A stretch of 60,275 bases of DNA from Ructibacterium gallinarum (GTDB lineage: Bacteria; Bacillota; Clostridia; Monoglobales; Monoglobaceae): NCBI RefSeq assembly GCF_014982785.1, contig NZ_JADCKB010000020.1, forward strand, positions 1 to 60,275, in the 5' to 3' direction. This document shows, in pieces, positions 36,337 through 45,798 of this stretch. Position 1 is the first letter of the stretch. Each line of letters begins with the position of its first letter. Below the pieces are notes generated by a model. The model was not told where the DNA came from, searched no databases, and worked only from the letters and a program-made list of their open reading frames with translations. The translations under genes were made by a program, and so were the position numbers.

Positions 36337-38036
36337 GTCACAACCTCCTCTCCCGCTTTAACCGTAGTATGTTCACAGATCATTGTATAATACGGACGGA
36401 ACATATAGCCCTCTTCTGCCGTAAAGCGCGCATTTTTATCCTCGGTTATCAGCTCAACGGTTGTATTAAGCTGCGGAACATAACACCCCACGCATGACGC
36501 ATTATTCGATGCGATTTTTCTGTCCTCATAATTTGCAGAGAGGCTCAATTCACCGTTTTTATCATCTATATACAGCCTTGTTCCTTTGTAATCTTCGGGT
36601 AGAACCCCCGTTCCTTTAGTTCCGCGGAACTGTTCTTTAACACTGTATTCCTTCTGAGGCTCTGATGATGACAAAATCTTTCTCCTAATTGCAATTCTGC
36701 CATCTTTTTTGATTAAAAATATGCTCTGTACATCAATAGTCGCATTGTCAACGTCCAGCTCCACAGGCTCCAATATCAGCGCTATGTCCCCGTTTTCTTC
36801 TTTTTTTACGGACGCTGTTGTCCTATGTTCAAAAAGGTTCTCGCCGTTTATAAAGCAGGTATGGCATGATTCTCTGTGCCAATTATGCAGCACATACGGA
36901 TAACTCCCTGTCCACATAACATCGCTGTCGGGTCCCGGAACAATGCTCAATCTTCCCGCATACGGTCTTAAATCAACAATAGCGCCGCCGAGGTTCGGGT
37001 CTATTGTTATTCGGTATTCACTTCTTGAACACCAAAACAGCTGCCTTTTACTTCCCATGAGCAAATCGTTCCAAAGGTTAATATCCGCCGTGTCATAATT
37101 ACACAGCTTATTATGTATATCGGCATACTCTGCCATAGTGCAAACCTTTGCCTCACCATTATCCTCATTGTCTTTATAAATTCTAAGCGTCTGACAATAC
37201 AAATCTCTTGAATCCTCAACAGTTTCTTCAAAATTTTTGCCTTCATCAAGCCATAACGCATTTACAAGAGTATTATAATATACGGCTTTGTTGTAACTGC
37301 TCTGCTTTTTCCATTCATCAAAAAAGTCATACAAATACTTACATTTGTTCCCTTCGTTCACCATGCCGCGCTGTACATTGGCGGAATGACTGGAAAAGCA
37401 GTCGTCGCGCCCTATGTGCGCCATCATCATATCCCTGTTAAGGTGCGGCACCGCCACTATTCCGATAGCGTCCGCCTCATCATATGCCGGACACATACTG
37501 TTTTTCTTTGACGGATAGTACGCTCCCCACGGACTGCCCTCACAAAACAGATTCCAGCCGTGGCGGTTACCATCGTACATATGTATGCCTTCCTCAAAGC
37601 AATTCATTATTGCTATCTTAAACTCCGGATATTTTTCCTTCATCCAAATAAGGATAGGTGCAGACATATAATAAAACGCAACCGATTTCGGATAATATCC
37701 GAACGCCGCCTTAAACCTTTCAAAATGCTCCTCAACCATAATTTTCTGCTGTTCAAACGGCATCAGATGCAGCTGACCCTCTCTGGTTTTACTGAATTCC
37801 GAATACTTTTCGCCTATTAAGAACTGCATATTTAATCCAAGTTCATCGCCGTACTTTTCCGACTGCTCTATGCAATATTTTACATAATCCTCCACAAAAA
37901 GCACATCATAGCTGACAAGAAGCGTAGTTTTTAATCCGAGTTTGTGCGCCTCGTCCTGTTGAAACTTTAAAGGCTCTATTGTATAATCAACAGAACTGTC
38001 ATTGGAAATTTTGTGAATAACATTACAGTATAACAC
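36318..38036 (-). CDS. unrecognised 572-aa cytoplasmic protein, possibly a barrel-type carbohydrate enzyme
   Basis: I do not recognise the family with confidence. The first 270 residues look like a (beta/alpha) barrel: LGLKTTLLVSYDVLF, YYPKSVAFYYMSAPILIWMKEKYPEFKIAIMN and IGIVAVPHLNRDMMMAHIGRDD, reminiscent of deacetylase- or GH38/57-like barrels. The last 200 residues are beta-rich (YRITIDPNLGGAIVDLRPYAGRLSIVPG), as in the C-terminal sandwich of glycosidases acting on heteroglycans. There is no signal peptide. It is transcribed after the GH36-like gene (24 bases) in the GRE operon, so it should act on an imported glycan or its derivative. Candidate acid residues cannot be assigned without a family alignment. 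Confidence 0.5.
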   Translation of the reverse strand: MLYCNVIHKISNDSSVDYTIEPLKFQQDEAHKLGLKTTLLVSYDVLFVEDYVKYCIEQSEKYGDELGLNMQFLIGEKYSEFSKTREGQLHLMPFEQQKIMVEEHFERFKAAFGYYPKSVAFYYMSAPILIWMKEKYPEFKIAIMNCFEEGIHMYDGNRHGWNLFCEGSPWGAYYPSKKNSMCPAYDEADAIGIVAVPHLNRDMMMAHIGRDDCFSSHSANVQRGMVNEGNKCKYLYDFFDEWKKQSSYNKAVYYNTLVNALWLDEGKNFEETVEDSRDLYCQTLRIYKDNEDNGEAKVCTMAEYADIHNKLCNYDTADINLWNDLLMGSKRQLFWCSRSEYRITIDPNLGGAIVDLRPYAGRLSIVPGPDSDVMWTGSYPYVLHNWHRESCHTCFINGENLFEHRTTASVKKEENGDIALILEPVELDVDNATIDVQSIFLIKKDGRIAIRRKILSSSEPQKEYSVKEQFRGTKGTGVLPEDYKGTRLYIDDKNGELSLSANYEDRKIASNNASCVGCYVPQLNTTVELITEDKNARFTAEEGYMFRPYYTMICEHTTVKAGEEVVTWLKIR

Positions 38037-38060
38037 TTTAATCGCTCCTTTATAAATTTT

Positions 38061-40052
38061 TTATTCAACAATATTCAGCTTGCCGTTATCATAATACGCA
38101 TATGGGCCGTCCTCAACAAGTTTGATTTTTTTGTCACAAACATATTCTATTGATTTTGGTGTAATAAACTTATCAACTCTGCCTATCGGCGCATATCCGT
38201 CTTTAAGCGGAATAAATATATAAAGCCTATATTCATCATTATCGTCAAGCCGTATTTTAAACGATTCTCTTTCTTTGAGTACCTTAACCTCTCTTGAAAA
38301 GTATTCGTATGCCAAATACTCGTCCGCCTCAAATCCGCAAACCATTTTTCCGCTTATTTCCGCATCAACAGCACGATTTTTTTCGTCCACATTCAACACA
38401 GACATTATTCCGCAGCCATTCGCCATGTTTTGCAGCTTTAACGCCTTTCCGCTGTCTAACGCATTTACTACAAGGCAATCCTCGGTCGGCATACATACGT
38501 TGTCGCACCTGAGAATTCTTCCGTCGTTTAATATAAGCGGCTTTAAAACATCAGACCTTGTTCTGCCTATCTTGTCGCTGACATATATAGGTCCGCCGCT
38601 TATTGCACGAATCAGGCTGTTCTTTTCGTTCTGTCCGTCGTCCGTCCACCACATATCCCAATCGCAGTAATAAAACTGTCCTTGCAATATTGATGTATAT
38701 GCACACTGCATAACATGGTTGGAAAACCACTCTTTATTTTCCGGCAGAAAGTCACCCGACACTCTTGTAATGGGGCTGGTTGTCCTGTTCCACATATCCT
38801 CGCTTGATGTTCCCATACAGTTTATCATACAACCATCAAAAAACTCGCCGGCAGCAGCCTCAAGTCCGCCGTGATATTCGCGCGCAACCCTTCCTACCGT
38901 TTCAAGTCCGTAATAATAGCGTCTGGTCATTGACTGATTATCGATTTTTATAAAGTCCGCCCCGCATTTTTTGAAAAATTCAAATACGGTATAATAATAC
39001 ATATATGAGTTATTTCTCTTCCAATCGGGAACAACATAGCCGTTTGACGTTTCAATCAGATAGTCCTTCAGTTTGTCATAAGCGGGTCCGTATTTGTCTA
39101 TCCCACGCCAATAACCGGTTGTCGGATACCACATTCCCACCTTTAAACCGTATTCCTTTATTTTTGAAATACATTCTTTCAGTCCGTCCGGAAACCTTCT
39201 TGGGTCTGCCTCAAAATCGTACAGCGCCGAACGGTGCATTATGTCAAACATTCCCGTATCATCATCATATTCACGATCATAAAAATCCTTCACATGAGCC
39301 CACATATCATCAATTATTGCCCACTTGACCGGTACCGATTTTTCCTTCAGCTCATCGCACTTTTCAATAATTCCGTCCTCTGATACGCGTATCTGCATAC
39401 TGTCCCAGGTACACCAGCCAAGGTATTCAAAAATGTCGGGATAGTTTCTGTTTTCTATGGTATTCACGGGACTTTGCATTGCTTTCAGCGCTGTATCAAC
39501 ACATGACTTAACCAACACATACGGATTTTCGCCTTCGGCACAGACAAACGCCAAATCATCACAAACATAAACATTTTTCTTCCAACAAAAAACCCGTGCG
39601 GATAATTCACCGTCTTGATCGCCGCCGACAAAAACGCACTTAAAATGTTCGCCGCAAACAGGCAACAAAACGATATACTTATTGTCACTTTTTTTGATAA
39701 TTAAAAGCTGCGTTTCGTCCGGAACATCACTCAGATTATTTCCGAAATACGGCTCATTCCAAAACTCACCGTATTTATATACCGAAACATACCCCTCCTG
39801 TGCAGCCTTTGCGTGCAGCTTAATAACAATTCCGTTATCCGGGTCAAACGAACCGTTTTCGCTAAGGTCTCCTGCCCTCTCCGCCATTCCGCTTACAAAT
39901 ACCGCAGAAACATTACCGTATTTTCCCTCGTATAAATCAATTTTATTTTCCGCGCTTCTTCCGTCGCAGGTATTAGTAACTACCTTAAAGTCAAAAAGCC
40001 TGCTTAAAATGTTTACTCTGTTCATATCCGCTTTCCCATCTCCTTTTATCAT
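38061..40052 (-). CDS. GH36 raffinose-synthase/Sip1-like alpha-galactosidase
   Basis: A 663-aa cytoplasmic enzyme of the raffinose synthase branch of GH36, which hydrolyses or transfers alpha-galactosyl (or related) residues. Motifs visible are YLGWCTWDSMQIRVSEDGI, WAIIDDMW, YGLKVGMWYPTTGYW, the nucleophile region ADFIKIDNQS (Asp371) and the acid/base region ITRVSGDFLPENK (Asp434). The start overlaps the upstream activating-enzyme gene as ATGA at 40052; an internal ATG at 40025 is also possible, with AAAAGGAG about 14 bases before it. Its place between a GRE/activase pair and an unknown enzyme, rather than in an alpha-galactoside operon, is unusual. The real substrate may be an uncommon sugar. 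Confidence 0.82.
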   Translation of the reverse strand: MIKGDGKADMNRVNILSRLFDFKVVTNTCDGRSAENKIDLYEGKYGNVSAVFVSGMAERAGDLSENGSFDPDNGIVIKLHAKAAQEGYVSVYKYGEFWNEPYFGNNLSDVPDETQLLIIKKSDNKYIVLLPVCGEHFKCVFVGGDQDGELSARVFCWKKNVYVCDDLAFVCAEGENPYVLVKSCVDTALKAMQSPVNTIENRNYPDIFEYLGWCTWDSMQIRVSEDGIIEKCDELKEKSVPVKWAIIDDMWAHVKDFYDREYDDDTGMFDIMHRSALYDFEADPRRFPDGLKECISKIKEYGLKVGMWYPTTGYWRGIDKYGPAYDKLKDYLIETSNGYVVPDWKRNNSYMYYYTVFEFFKKCGADFIKIDNQSMTRRYYYGLETVGRVAREYHGGLEAAAGEFFDGCMINCMGTSSEDMWNRTTSPITRVSGDFLPENKEWFSNHVMQCAYTSILQGQFYYCDWDMWWTDDGQNEKNSLIRAISGGPIYVSDKIGRTRSDVLKPLILNDGRILRCDNVCMPTEDCLVVNALDSGKALKLQNMANGCGIMSVLNVDEKNRAVDAEISGKMVCGFEADEYLAYEYFSREVKVLKERESFKIRLDDNDEYRLYIFIPLKDGYAPIGRVDKFITPKSIEYVCDKKIKLVEDGPYAYYDNGKLNIVE

Positions 40053-40864
40053 AACAATACTGCATTTTCAAAATATTTTGTATAATCGTCTTTTCGGCTT
40101 TCTCTGTCTGACAGCTTGTATTTCATTCCAAGCATAGGATATTTCACTCCTGCAAAGGTATTATATCTCATAAGCTCCGTCCTGTGTCCCCCCACAAATT
40201 TGGAAATCTCTTTAAGATTTTCCTCCGTATCCGTTATATCCGGTATCAGCGGCACCCTGAAAACAAATTTCTTACCGCTTTTTTTTAAATAATCTATGTT
40301 ATCCAAAATCTTGGAATTTTCTACGCCCGTATACAGCTTATGTTTCTCCGGATTCATTATTTTTATATCCTGCATAACAAAATCTACCTTGTCAACCACA
40401 CTCCTGTAGGCATTGCTTTCCGCAAAACCACTTGTCTGTATTGCAATATTAAGTTCGCTTATTCTGTCAATAACCGCACAAACAAACTCCCATTGCAGCA
40501 ATGGTTCACCGCCCGAAAATGTTACTCCTCCATTAATAAATTGTAACATATTCTTCTGCTTTAGTAAAGACTCGGCAAGCTCCGCGTCACCTATCATTTT
40601 TCCGCTGACCGACAGGCAATCGTTTGGGCAGGCATATACGCACCTATTAAATCTTTGGCAAATATCATGATTACACTTAATGCGGCATTTTCCGCACCGA
40701 CAGCAGCGATTTTCTTTGAACATCAACTGCGGTTCACGGCTTAATCCTTCAGGATTGTGACACCACATGCACCGCAGCGGACACCCCTTCAAAAATACCG
40801 TTACTCTTACTCCCGGTCCGTCATGCATCGAACATTCTTTAATATCAAAAATCGTTCCGTTCAT
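40049..40864 (-). CDS. glycyl radical enzyme activating enzyme 1 (radical SAM)
   Basis: A 271-aa radical SAM protein that installs the glycyl radical on a partner GRE. The CX3CX2C motif is KGCPLRCMWCHN (Cys28, Cys32, Cys35). An inserted ferredoxin-like region follows (RCCRCGKCRIKCN and CVYACPNDC), which would hold up to two auxiliary iron-sulfur clusters, as in activases of GRE dehydratases but not of pyruvate formate-lyase. Further motifs are FSGGEPLLQWEF and VDFVMQDIKIM. Its ATG overlaps the stop of the GRE1 gene by four bases, so it is the dedicated activase of GRE1. Confidence 0.93.
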   Translation of the reverse strand: MNGTIFDIKECSMHDGPGVRVTVFLKGCPLRCMWCHNPEGLSREPQLMFKENRCCRCGKCRIKCNHDICQRFNRCVYACPNDCLSVSGKMIGDAELAESLLKQKNMLQFINGGVTFSGGEPLLQWEFVCAVIDRISELNIAIQTSGFAESNAYRSVVDKVDFVMQDIKIMNPEKHKLYTGVENSKILDNIDYLKKSGKKFVFRVPLIPDITDTEENLKEISKFVGGHRTELMRYNTFAGVKYPMLGMKYKLSDRESRKDDYTKYFENAVLL

Positions 40865-42810
40865 AGGGTATATTCCTGTCTTTTTATAACATGATTTTGG
40901 AATTCCTTGTCCAACTCAACAAAATATGCACTCCAACCCCAGATACGCACAACCAACTGCGGATATTTCTCCGGGTGCTTTTGTGCGTCCCTCATTTTCT
41001 CTATATTGACCACATTCAGCTGTAACTGAATACCCCCAAAAGTTATGTATGCTTTAACCAAAGCCGCAACCTTTTTTACACACTCATCATCAGACACCAT
41101 ACTGTGATGAAATTCAAGTGTCAGCGGACCGCCGTTTACCGCATTAACAAAATCCTGTTTTGTGAACGACTTGATTACAGAAAACGGTCCGTTTATTTTT
41201 GCAAAAAGGCTCGGTGAAAAATTAGTTCCAAACGGCTCGCCTTTTCTTCTTCCGTCTGCCGAGGCGCCGATTTCATTCGCATGCCACAAATAATACATCG
41301 CACTTCCCGTTCCCGCTCTGAAACTCCCGCCCATGCAGTTTTTGCGCTTGCTTAAATTATCCGAAAAGCATTTCAGCAGGCCGGTTGCTATATTATCAAC
41401 CCTGTCAATATCATTACCCATCTTCTCTGTATGAAATCGCAGCTTGGGCAAAAGCTCACTGTGCAGTTCAAAATCGCTCTGCACCGCCTCAATCAATTCC
41501 TCCTTTTGTATGTCCCGAATCTCATAAATGTGCTTTTTTATTGCATACAACGAATCGGTTGCCGTTGCTATTCCCGTCCCGTGTATACCAAAGTTATGAT
41601 ATTTTATTTCGGGCATATAAACCTTCATAAGCGGTGACGGAATAGTCCATATATCCTTTATCTCGCCGCATATCGAGTCACATTCCTTTGCAATCTCATC
41701 ATAAACCTTTCCTTCAAAATCATCGAAGGTCTCGCAGGACATCAAATGCTCGTACATTGCCTTGTTTACAACCTTGGGAAACGAAAGCGCACCGATATTG
41801 GGAATATCTGCACCCTTCCCCGGTATTATAAACTCCCAACACGCCGCAACGGCATATTCCGCTGCGTCCCGCCTGTCATAGCCGACTCTTTCAAGTCCCT
41901 CTATCACAATATCATCATTTGAATACTGCGGAAACCCAAGCCCGGCCTTTGTCAATTCACTGCCGAGTTCAAATATCTCCATGGGTGTATTTTTATTTAC
42001 GCGCAGATTTATTTTGGGATCTATCATCATCAGATTTTTACTTGCCCTTAAACACAGCTTTGACAGTAAGTTAAACACATAGTTTCCATTCTCGTCTACA
42101 CCGCCGAGAACCATGCTTTGTCCGTTATCGCCCTGCTGAACGCCCGTATACAAATCACTGTCCTTATTAAACGATATAAAAAAGTCCTCAAGCAGTTCAA
42201 GAGCGCTGTCCTCCGTATATATTCCGCCATCCATATCCTTTTTAAGATACGGATACATATATTTATCAAATCTTCCTACAGTATTATGATAGCTCCCCTC
42301 AAGCCAAAGTGCGTAGTGTAATATTCTCAAAAACTGCAATGCCTCTCTAAAATTTGCTGCGCCGTACCGCGGTATATTCACCAATGATTCTGCTATATCG
42401 GTCCGTCCCTGCTTTTCAGCTTCGGCACGATATCTGTCAGCCAAATCTATTATAGCTGCAATTTCTCTTTTCCCATATTCATCTGCAAATTCCGCTCTTT
42501 TAAGCAATCCATCCTTGATTATTTCACCATACTCCGGACACATATTAGACACAAATCCGGATTCATGAACAAAATGCTTTTTCTTTATTTCTATCCACTC
42601 TTCATCGGATATAATTTCCGGAAGATTCTTCACAGTCCTAATAAAGCAAATCTTTTCACCCGGTAATATTACAGGGGTTTCAAGCGCACACATTTTCTCG
42701 AAACGCTTGCATACTCGTTCCGCAATACTATCGCTGTCTTTTAAGTCAACCACACCTGCTTCGCGTCTGAATTTATAATGCTCTTTATTCAAAATATATT
42801 CTTTTAACAT
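40861..42810 (-). CDS. glycyl radical enzyme 1 (GRE1), probable dehydratase type
   Basis: A 649-aa member of the PFL/GRE superfamily, shorter than the roughly 800 aa of classical diol dehydratases. The glycyl loop near the C terminus is VVRIWGWSAYFVEL (Gly625). The thiyl-radical cysteine lies in YAVAACWEFIIPG (Cys324), followed two residues later by Glu326. This Cys-x-Glu pattern is that of GRE dehydratases such as glycerol, propanediol and choline/hydroxyproline-type enzymes (GCVE). A conserved late motif is GASADGRRKGEPFGTNFSPS. Its own promoter and operator lie at 42830-42879. It is coupled to its activase and to the GH36-like and 572-aa genes. A polyol, sugar acid or sugar phosphate substrate is inferred from context, not seen. 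Confidence 0.9.
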   Translation of the reverse strand: MLKEYILNKEHYKFRREAGVVDLKDSDSIAERVCKRFEKMCALETPVILPGEKICFIRTVKNLPEIISDEEWIEIKKKHFVHESGFVSNMCPEYGEIIKDGLLKRAEFADEYGKREIAAIIDLADRYRAEAEKQGRTDIAESLVNIPRYGAANFREALQFLRILHYALWLEGSYHNTVGRFDKYMYPYLKKDMDGGIYTEDSALELLEDFFISFNKDSDLYTGVQQGDNGQSMVLGGVDENGNYVFNLLSKLCLRASKNLMMIDPKINLRVNKNTPMEIFELGSELTKAGLGFPQYSNDDIVIEGLERVGYDRRDAAEYAVAACWEFIIPGKGADIPNIGALSFPKVVNKAMYEHLMSCETFDDFEGKVYDEIAKECDSICGEIKDIWTIPSPLMKVYMPEIKYHNFGIHGTGIATATDSLYAIKKHIYEIRDIQKEELIEAVQSDFELHSELLPKLRFHTEKMGNDIDRVDNIATGLLKCFSDNLSKRKNCMGGSFRAGTGSAMYYLWHANEIGASADGRRKGEPFGTNFSPSLFAKINGPFSVIKSFTKQDFVNAVNGGPLTLEFHHSMVSDDECVKKVAALVKAYITFGGIQLQLNVVNIEKMRDAQKHPEKYPQLVVRIWGWSAYFVELDKEFQNHVIKRQEYTL

Positions 42811-42829
42811 ATATAGTCATCGCCTCATT

Positions 42830-42879
42830 CCTTATCGTTAATGTATATATAACAATACCTTATTTTTTGTGCTTTTCAA
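42830..42879 (-). promoter_or_regulatory. promoter and LacI-type operator of the GRE1 operon
   Basis: Reading leftward: TTGAAA (42874-42879), 16 bases, TATTGT (42852-42857), then CATTAACGATAAGG (42830-42843), a near match to the operator at the other locus promoters. The 77-base gap between the activase 2 and GRE1 genes is filled by this promoter, so the two GRE operons are separate but co-regulated. Confidence 0.7.
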
Positions 42880-42887
42880 GAAAGAAA

Positions 42888-43781
42888 TTAAGCAAGTAAA
42901 ACCTTTTTCCTTGTTCCTGCACAAATCTTTGCAAGCCATATTTTCTTATCGTTCTCATCAGGCAATGTGATTTTTCTCTCATTCATACCCAAGGAATCAT
43001 ATTTTGCACTTCCTAAAGAATGATATGGCTCAATTTCAATATGCACAATGTTTTCCATACTGTCAGCAATATTAGCTATTCCGTTAAAGTGTTCCTCCCG
43101 GTCATTGTATCCCGGAATAATCGGACATCGAAGAATAATACTTTTTCCCATTGAATTCAAGGTTTTTAAGTTATTCAGTATAATAATATTATCAAAACCG
43201 GTAAATTCTTTATGTAATTTTGCGTCAGTTTCCTTATAATCAAACAAAAACAAATCTACATATTCTGAAATTTGCTTTATTCTAATTTGCGTTGTAAAAC
43301 CACAAGTTTCGATTATAGTATGTAATCCGTGTGCTTTCGCTTTTTTTAATATGTCCAATAAAAAATCAAATTGAAAAAGTGGTTCGCCGCCGGAAACAGT
43401 TATTCCGCCGCCGGAATTATCATAAAAGATTTTATCTTTCATGACTTCTGTGATTATATCATCAGATGAGATTTCGTGTCCAACCTTTTCTAACGCATTA
43501 CAATTTGTTTTAGTACACTCAAAACACTTTATACACTTATGTCGATCAAATATATGACTGCTGTTGCAAAGACTATGACAACCGGACTTACACATTACAA
43601 CGCATCTGCCGCAATTTACGCACTTATTCTTATAAAACATAAGTTCAGGTTCAGCTTTATGAGATTCCGGATTATGACACCATACACACTTCAAAGGACA
43701 CCCCTTCAAAAATACCGTTGTCCGTATCCCGGGACCATCATTTACACAAAATCTTTGTATGTTGAAAACTGTTCCGTTCAT
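42888..43781 (-). CDS. glycyl radical enzyme activating enzyme 2 (radical SAM)
   Basis: A 297-aa radical SAM activase. The CX3CX2C motif is KGCPLKCVWCHN (Cys28, Cys32, Cys35). The auxiliary cluster insert is longer than in activase 1 (KCVNCGRCVVMCKSGC, then RHKCIKCFECTKTNCN), consistent with two additional 4Fe-4S clusters. ITVSGGEPLFQFDF and VDLFLFDYKETDAKLH are family motifs. It starts nine bases after GRE2 and is the last gene of the 53.0-42.9 kb operon. GRE3, the first gene of the same operon, has no activase of its own, so this enzyme might serve both GRE2 and GRE3. Confidence 0.93.
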   Translation of the reverse strand: MNGTVFNIQRFCVNDGPGIRTTVFLKGCPLKCVWCHNPESHKAEPELMFYKNKCVNCGRCVVMCKSGCHSLCNSSHIFDRHKCIKCFECTKTNCNALEKVGHEISSDDIITEVMKDKIFYDNSGGGITVSGGEPLFQFDFLLDILKKAKAHGLHTIIETCGFTTQIRIKQISEYVDLFLFDYKETDAKLHKEFTGFDNIIILNNLKTLNSMGKSIILRCPIIPGYNDREEHFNGIANIADSMENIVHIEIEPYHSLGSAKYDSLGMNERKITLPDENDKKIWLAKICAGTRKKVLLA

Positions 43782-43790
43782 AAAATCACC

Positions 43791-45797
43791 CTATGCTTTA
43801 TATTGTGTGCGGTTTATAATCGCAATCTGCTGCCACTTGGGCAGACTTATAAAATACTCGCTGAAACCATACATCCTCACCGTAAGGCTTTTGTACCTGT
43901 CCGGATTTTTCATGGCATCTTTTAATTCCTCCGAATTAACAACACTTATCCCTATATGTAATCCGCCAAGTTCAAAATATGATATAGTAAGTGCCTTCAG
44001 AATTTCGGGCGATACACTTCGAGAAAAAGTAATATTTAATCCTCCTGTTGCTGTCCTGTCAAACGGAAGTTTTGACAAACTTTTCAACAATGCGGTTATT
44101 CCGTTTTTATCTGCTCCGTATGTTGGCGATTGGTTTTCGCTGAATACCTCGCCGTCTTTCCTTCCGTCAGGTGTCGCTCCAACCTTCCATACATTCTCTC
44201 TTTCTAGTGAATAAAATCCGCCTATTACATAGTAGTTATCTTTCAGGTCAAGCATATCTACTGCATCAAGAAAAACCTTCCCTGCTTCAGCAGTGTATTC
44301 GTCCATATCTGTATCATTACCGAATTTCGTATAACTCTTTATCTCACAACAAAGCTCATCCTTGTTTTCAAAATTACTATCTAATATACCTATAAAATCA
44401 GCATAAGTATACCGTTTTTCCCTAAAAACAAGTTTATCAAGCACCATAAGTGAATCTCCCAATGTTGCAATTCCTGGGCAAAATACATTAAACACCACAT
44501 ATTTTGAGTTGCCATCACAAGGATATCTACTCTCCTCAGCTGTATCTGTAAGAAAAAGACCATCCAGAACAAAATATTTTCTGGCAAATTCCATATCAGA
44601 AAACGAACACTCTTTTTCTGATATATCACTTTGAATATCATCTCGTATAGCTGTTTTCAATGCCCTCTTTATATCGTCTATATTGGAATACTCATTTTCT
44701 TTTAATATCTTCAAAAACAACTGAAGCACCGGCACAAAATATTCCAAACGATACGAATGATAATTCAAATCAAATGTGCAGCATGCTGAATAAGTAAACT
44801 CTTTAGCAACATTGTATGGAATACCTTTTTTCAGAAGCGTATTTAGAACTAAGTTATAATTATATACATGCAATTTATCTGTCAGCACGCTCATCGCCTT
44901 AAACACTTCTTCCAAAAATACCTCATCAGCATTTGATTTTAATAATACGGTAATCTGCGGTTGAGCCATGTTATTCATAACCGCCGCTTTCAGCACAACC
45001 CTTGAAAACTCATTAGGTGTTTCGCCGCCTATATTGATATACTGTTTAGACGCCTGACATAAAACCGGTTTTTCTTTATAATTCCATGTTCCTCTACCAC
45101 ATATTTCATTTGTTTTTATAAAAAATCCTGATAAAAGCTCGCAGATTTTGTCATTGGACATTCCGTTCTCTTTTGCATGCGTATAAAACGGATGCATATA
45201 CTCATCAAATCTTCCAAAAGCATAATCGCGGTTTCCAACATAACAACTTGCTATCATATGTATGATCCATATACTTTGCAACGCCGAATAAAAGTCATAA
45301 GCCGGCTCGTATGGGACCACTTCCAGCGCCTTTGCCATTTCCATTCGTCCGAGTCTTTTCGCTTCTGCAGAATATCTCGCAGCATAATTGCGGATGGCTT
45401 CAACCACTATCTCCGCATTCATCGCAAAAATCTTTGATTGCGTATCTCCTTTTTCTTCCGCACTATGTTTTATAGACGCAAGTATTCCTTTCAGTCCACT
45501 ATTAAGGAGCGTTTCATAGTCAAAGTTCATATGTCCGGTTGAACAAAGCAACCTGTTCGGCGCATTCATTCCTTGATCCGGTTCTGCCTCCGGTACCCGA
45601 CCCGCAAAATAATCACAGTCATATATCGGTACAGACACCTCCGACATCAGTTCAGAAAATATACGCGCGTATCTGTCAGGCTCATTATAATCCGAAAACT
45701 CTGTTTCCAATCTGTTCAGTATTCTCTCCCGCTCAATGAAGCAAGCCTCATTGTCGCTTTCAAACACAAGTTCCTTCAATCTGTCTAATTTTGACAT
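43791..45797 (-). CDS. glycyl radical enzyme 2 (GRE2) with a Cys-Cys active site
   Basis: A 668-aa GRE. The glycyl loop is LTVRMYGFSEYFISL (Gly644). The active-site loop is FTYSACCTFDLNYHS with adjacent Cys339 and Cys340, followed by Thr where dehydratases have Glu. Adjacent cysteines occur in pyruvate formate-lyase, a C-C bond cleaving enzyme, but the rest of the protein resembles the shorter sugar-locus GREs. FGRFDEYMHPFY, INIGGETPNEFS and KVGATPDGRKDGEVFSENQSP are other conserved blocks. It lies one base after the lactonase gene and before activase 2. The reaction is unknown; the missing Glu argues against a standard diol dehydratase. Confidence 0.9.
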   Translation of the reverse strand: MSKLDRLKELVFESDNEACFIERERILNRLETEFSDYNEPDRYARIFSELMSEVSVPIYDCDYFAGRVPEAEPDQGMNAPNRLLCSTGHMNFDYETLLNSGLKGILASIKHSAEEKGDTQSKIFAMNAEIVVEAIRNYAARYSAEAKRLGRMEMAKALEVVPYEPAYDFYSALQSIWIIHMIASCYVGNRDYAFGRFDEYMHPFYTHAKENGMSNDKICELLSGFFIKTNEICGRGTWNYKEKPVLCQASKQYINIGGETPNEFSRVVLKAAVMNNMAQPQITVLLKSNADEVFLEEVFKAMSVLTDKLHVYNYNLVLNTLLKKGIPYNVAKEFTYSACCTFDLNYHSYRLEYFVPVLQLFLKILKENEYSNIDDIKRALKTAIRDDIQSDISEKECSFSDMEFARKYFVLDGLFLTDTAEESRYPCDGNSKYVVFNVFCPGIATLGDSLMVLDKLVFREKRYTYADFIGILDSNFENKDELCCEIKSYTKFGNDTDMDEYTAEAGKVFLDAVDMLDLKDNYYVIGGFYSLERENVWKVGATPDGRKDGEVFSENQSPTYGADKNGITALLKSLSKLPFDRTATGGLNITFSRSVSPEILKALTISYFELGGLHIGISVVNSEELKDAMKNPDRYKSLTVRMYGFSEYFISLPKWQQIAIINRTQYKA

Positions 45798-45798
45798 T

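Noticed and set aside
43791-45797. GRE2 as ordinary pyruvate formate-lyase because of adjacent cysteines
   Set aside because: It is about 100 residues too short, its glycyl loop is RMYGFSEYF and not RVSGYAV, and its activase has the extra cluster domain absent from the pyruvate formate-lyase activase.
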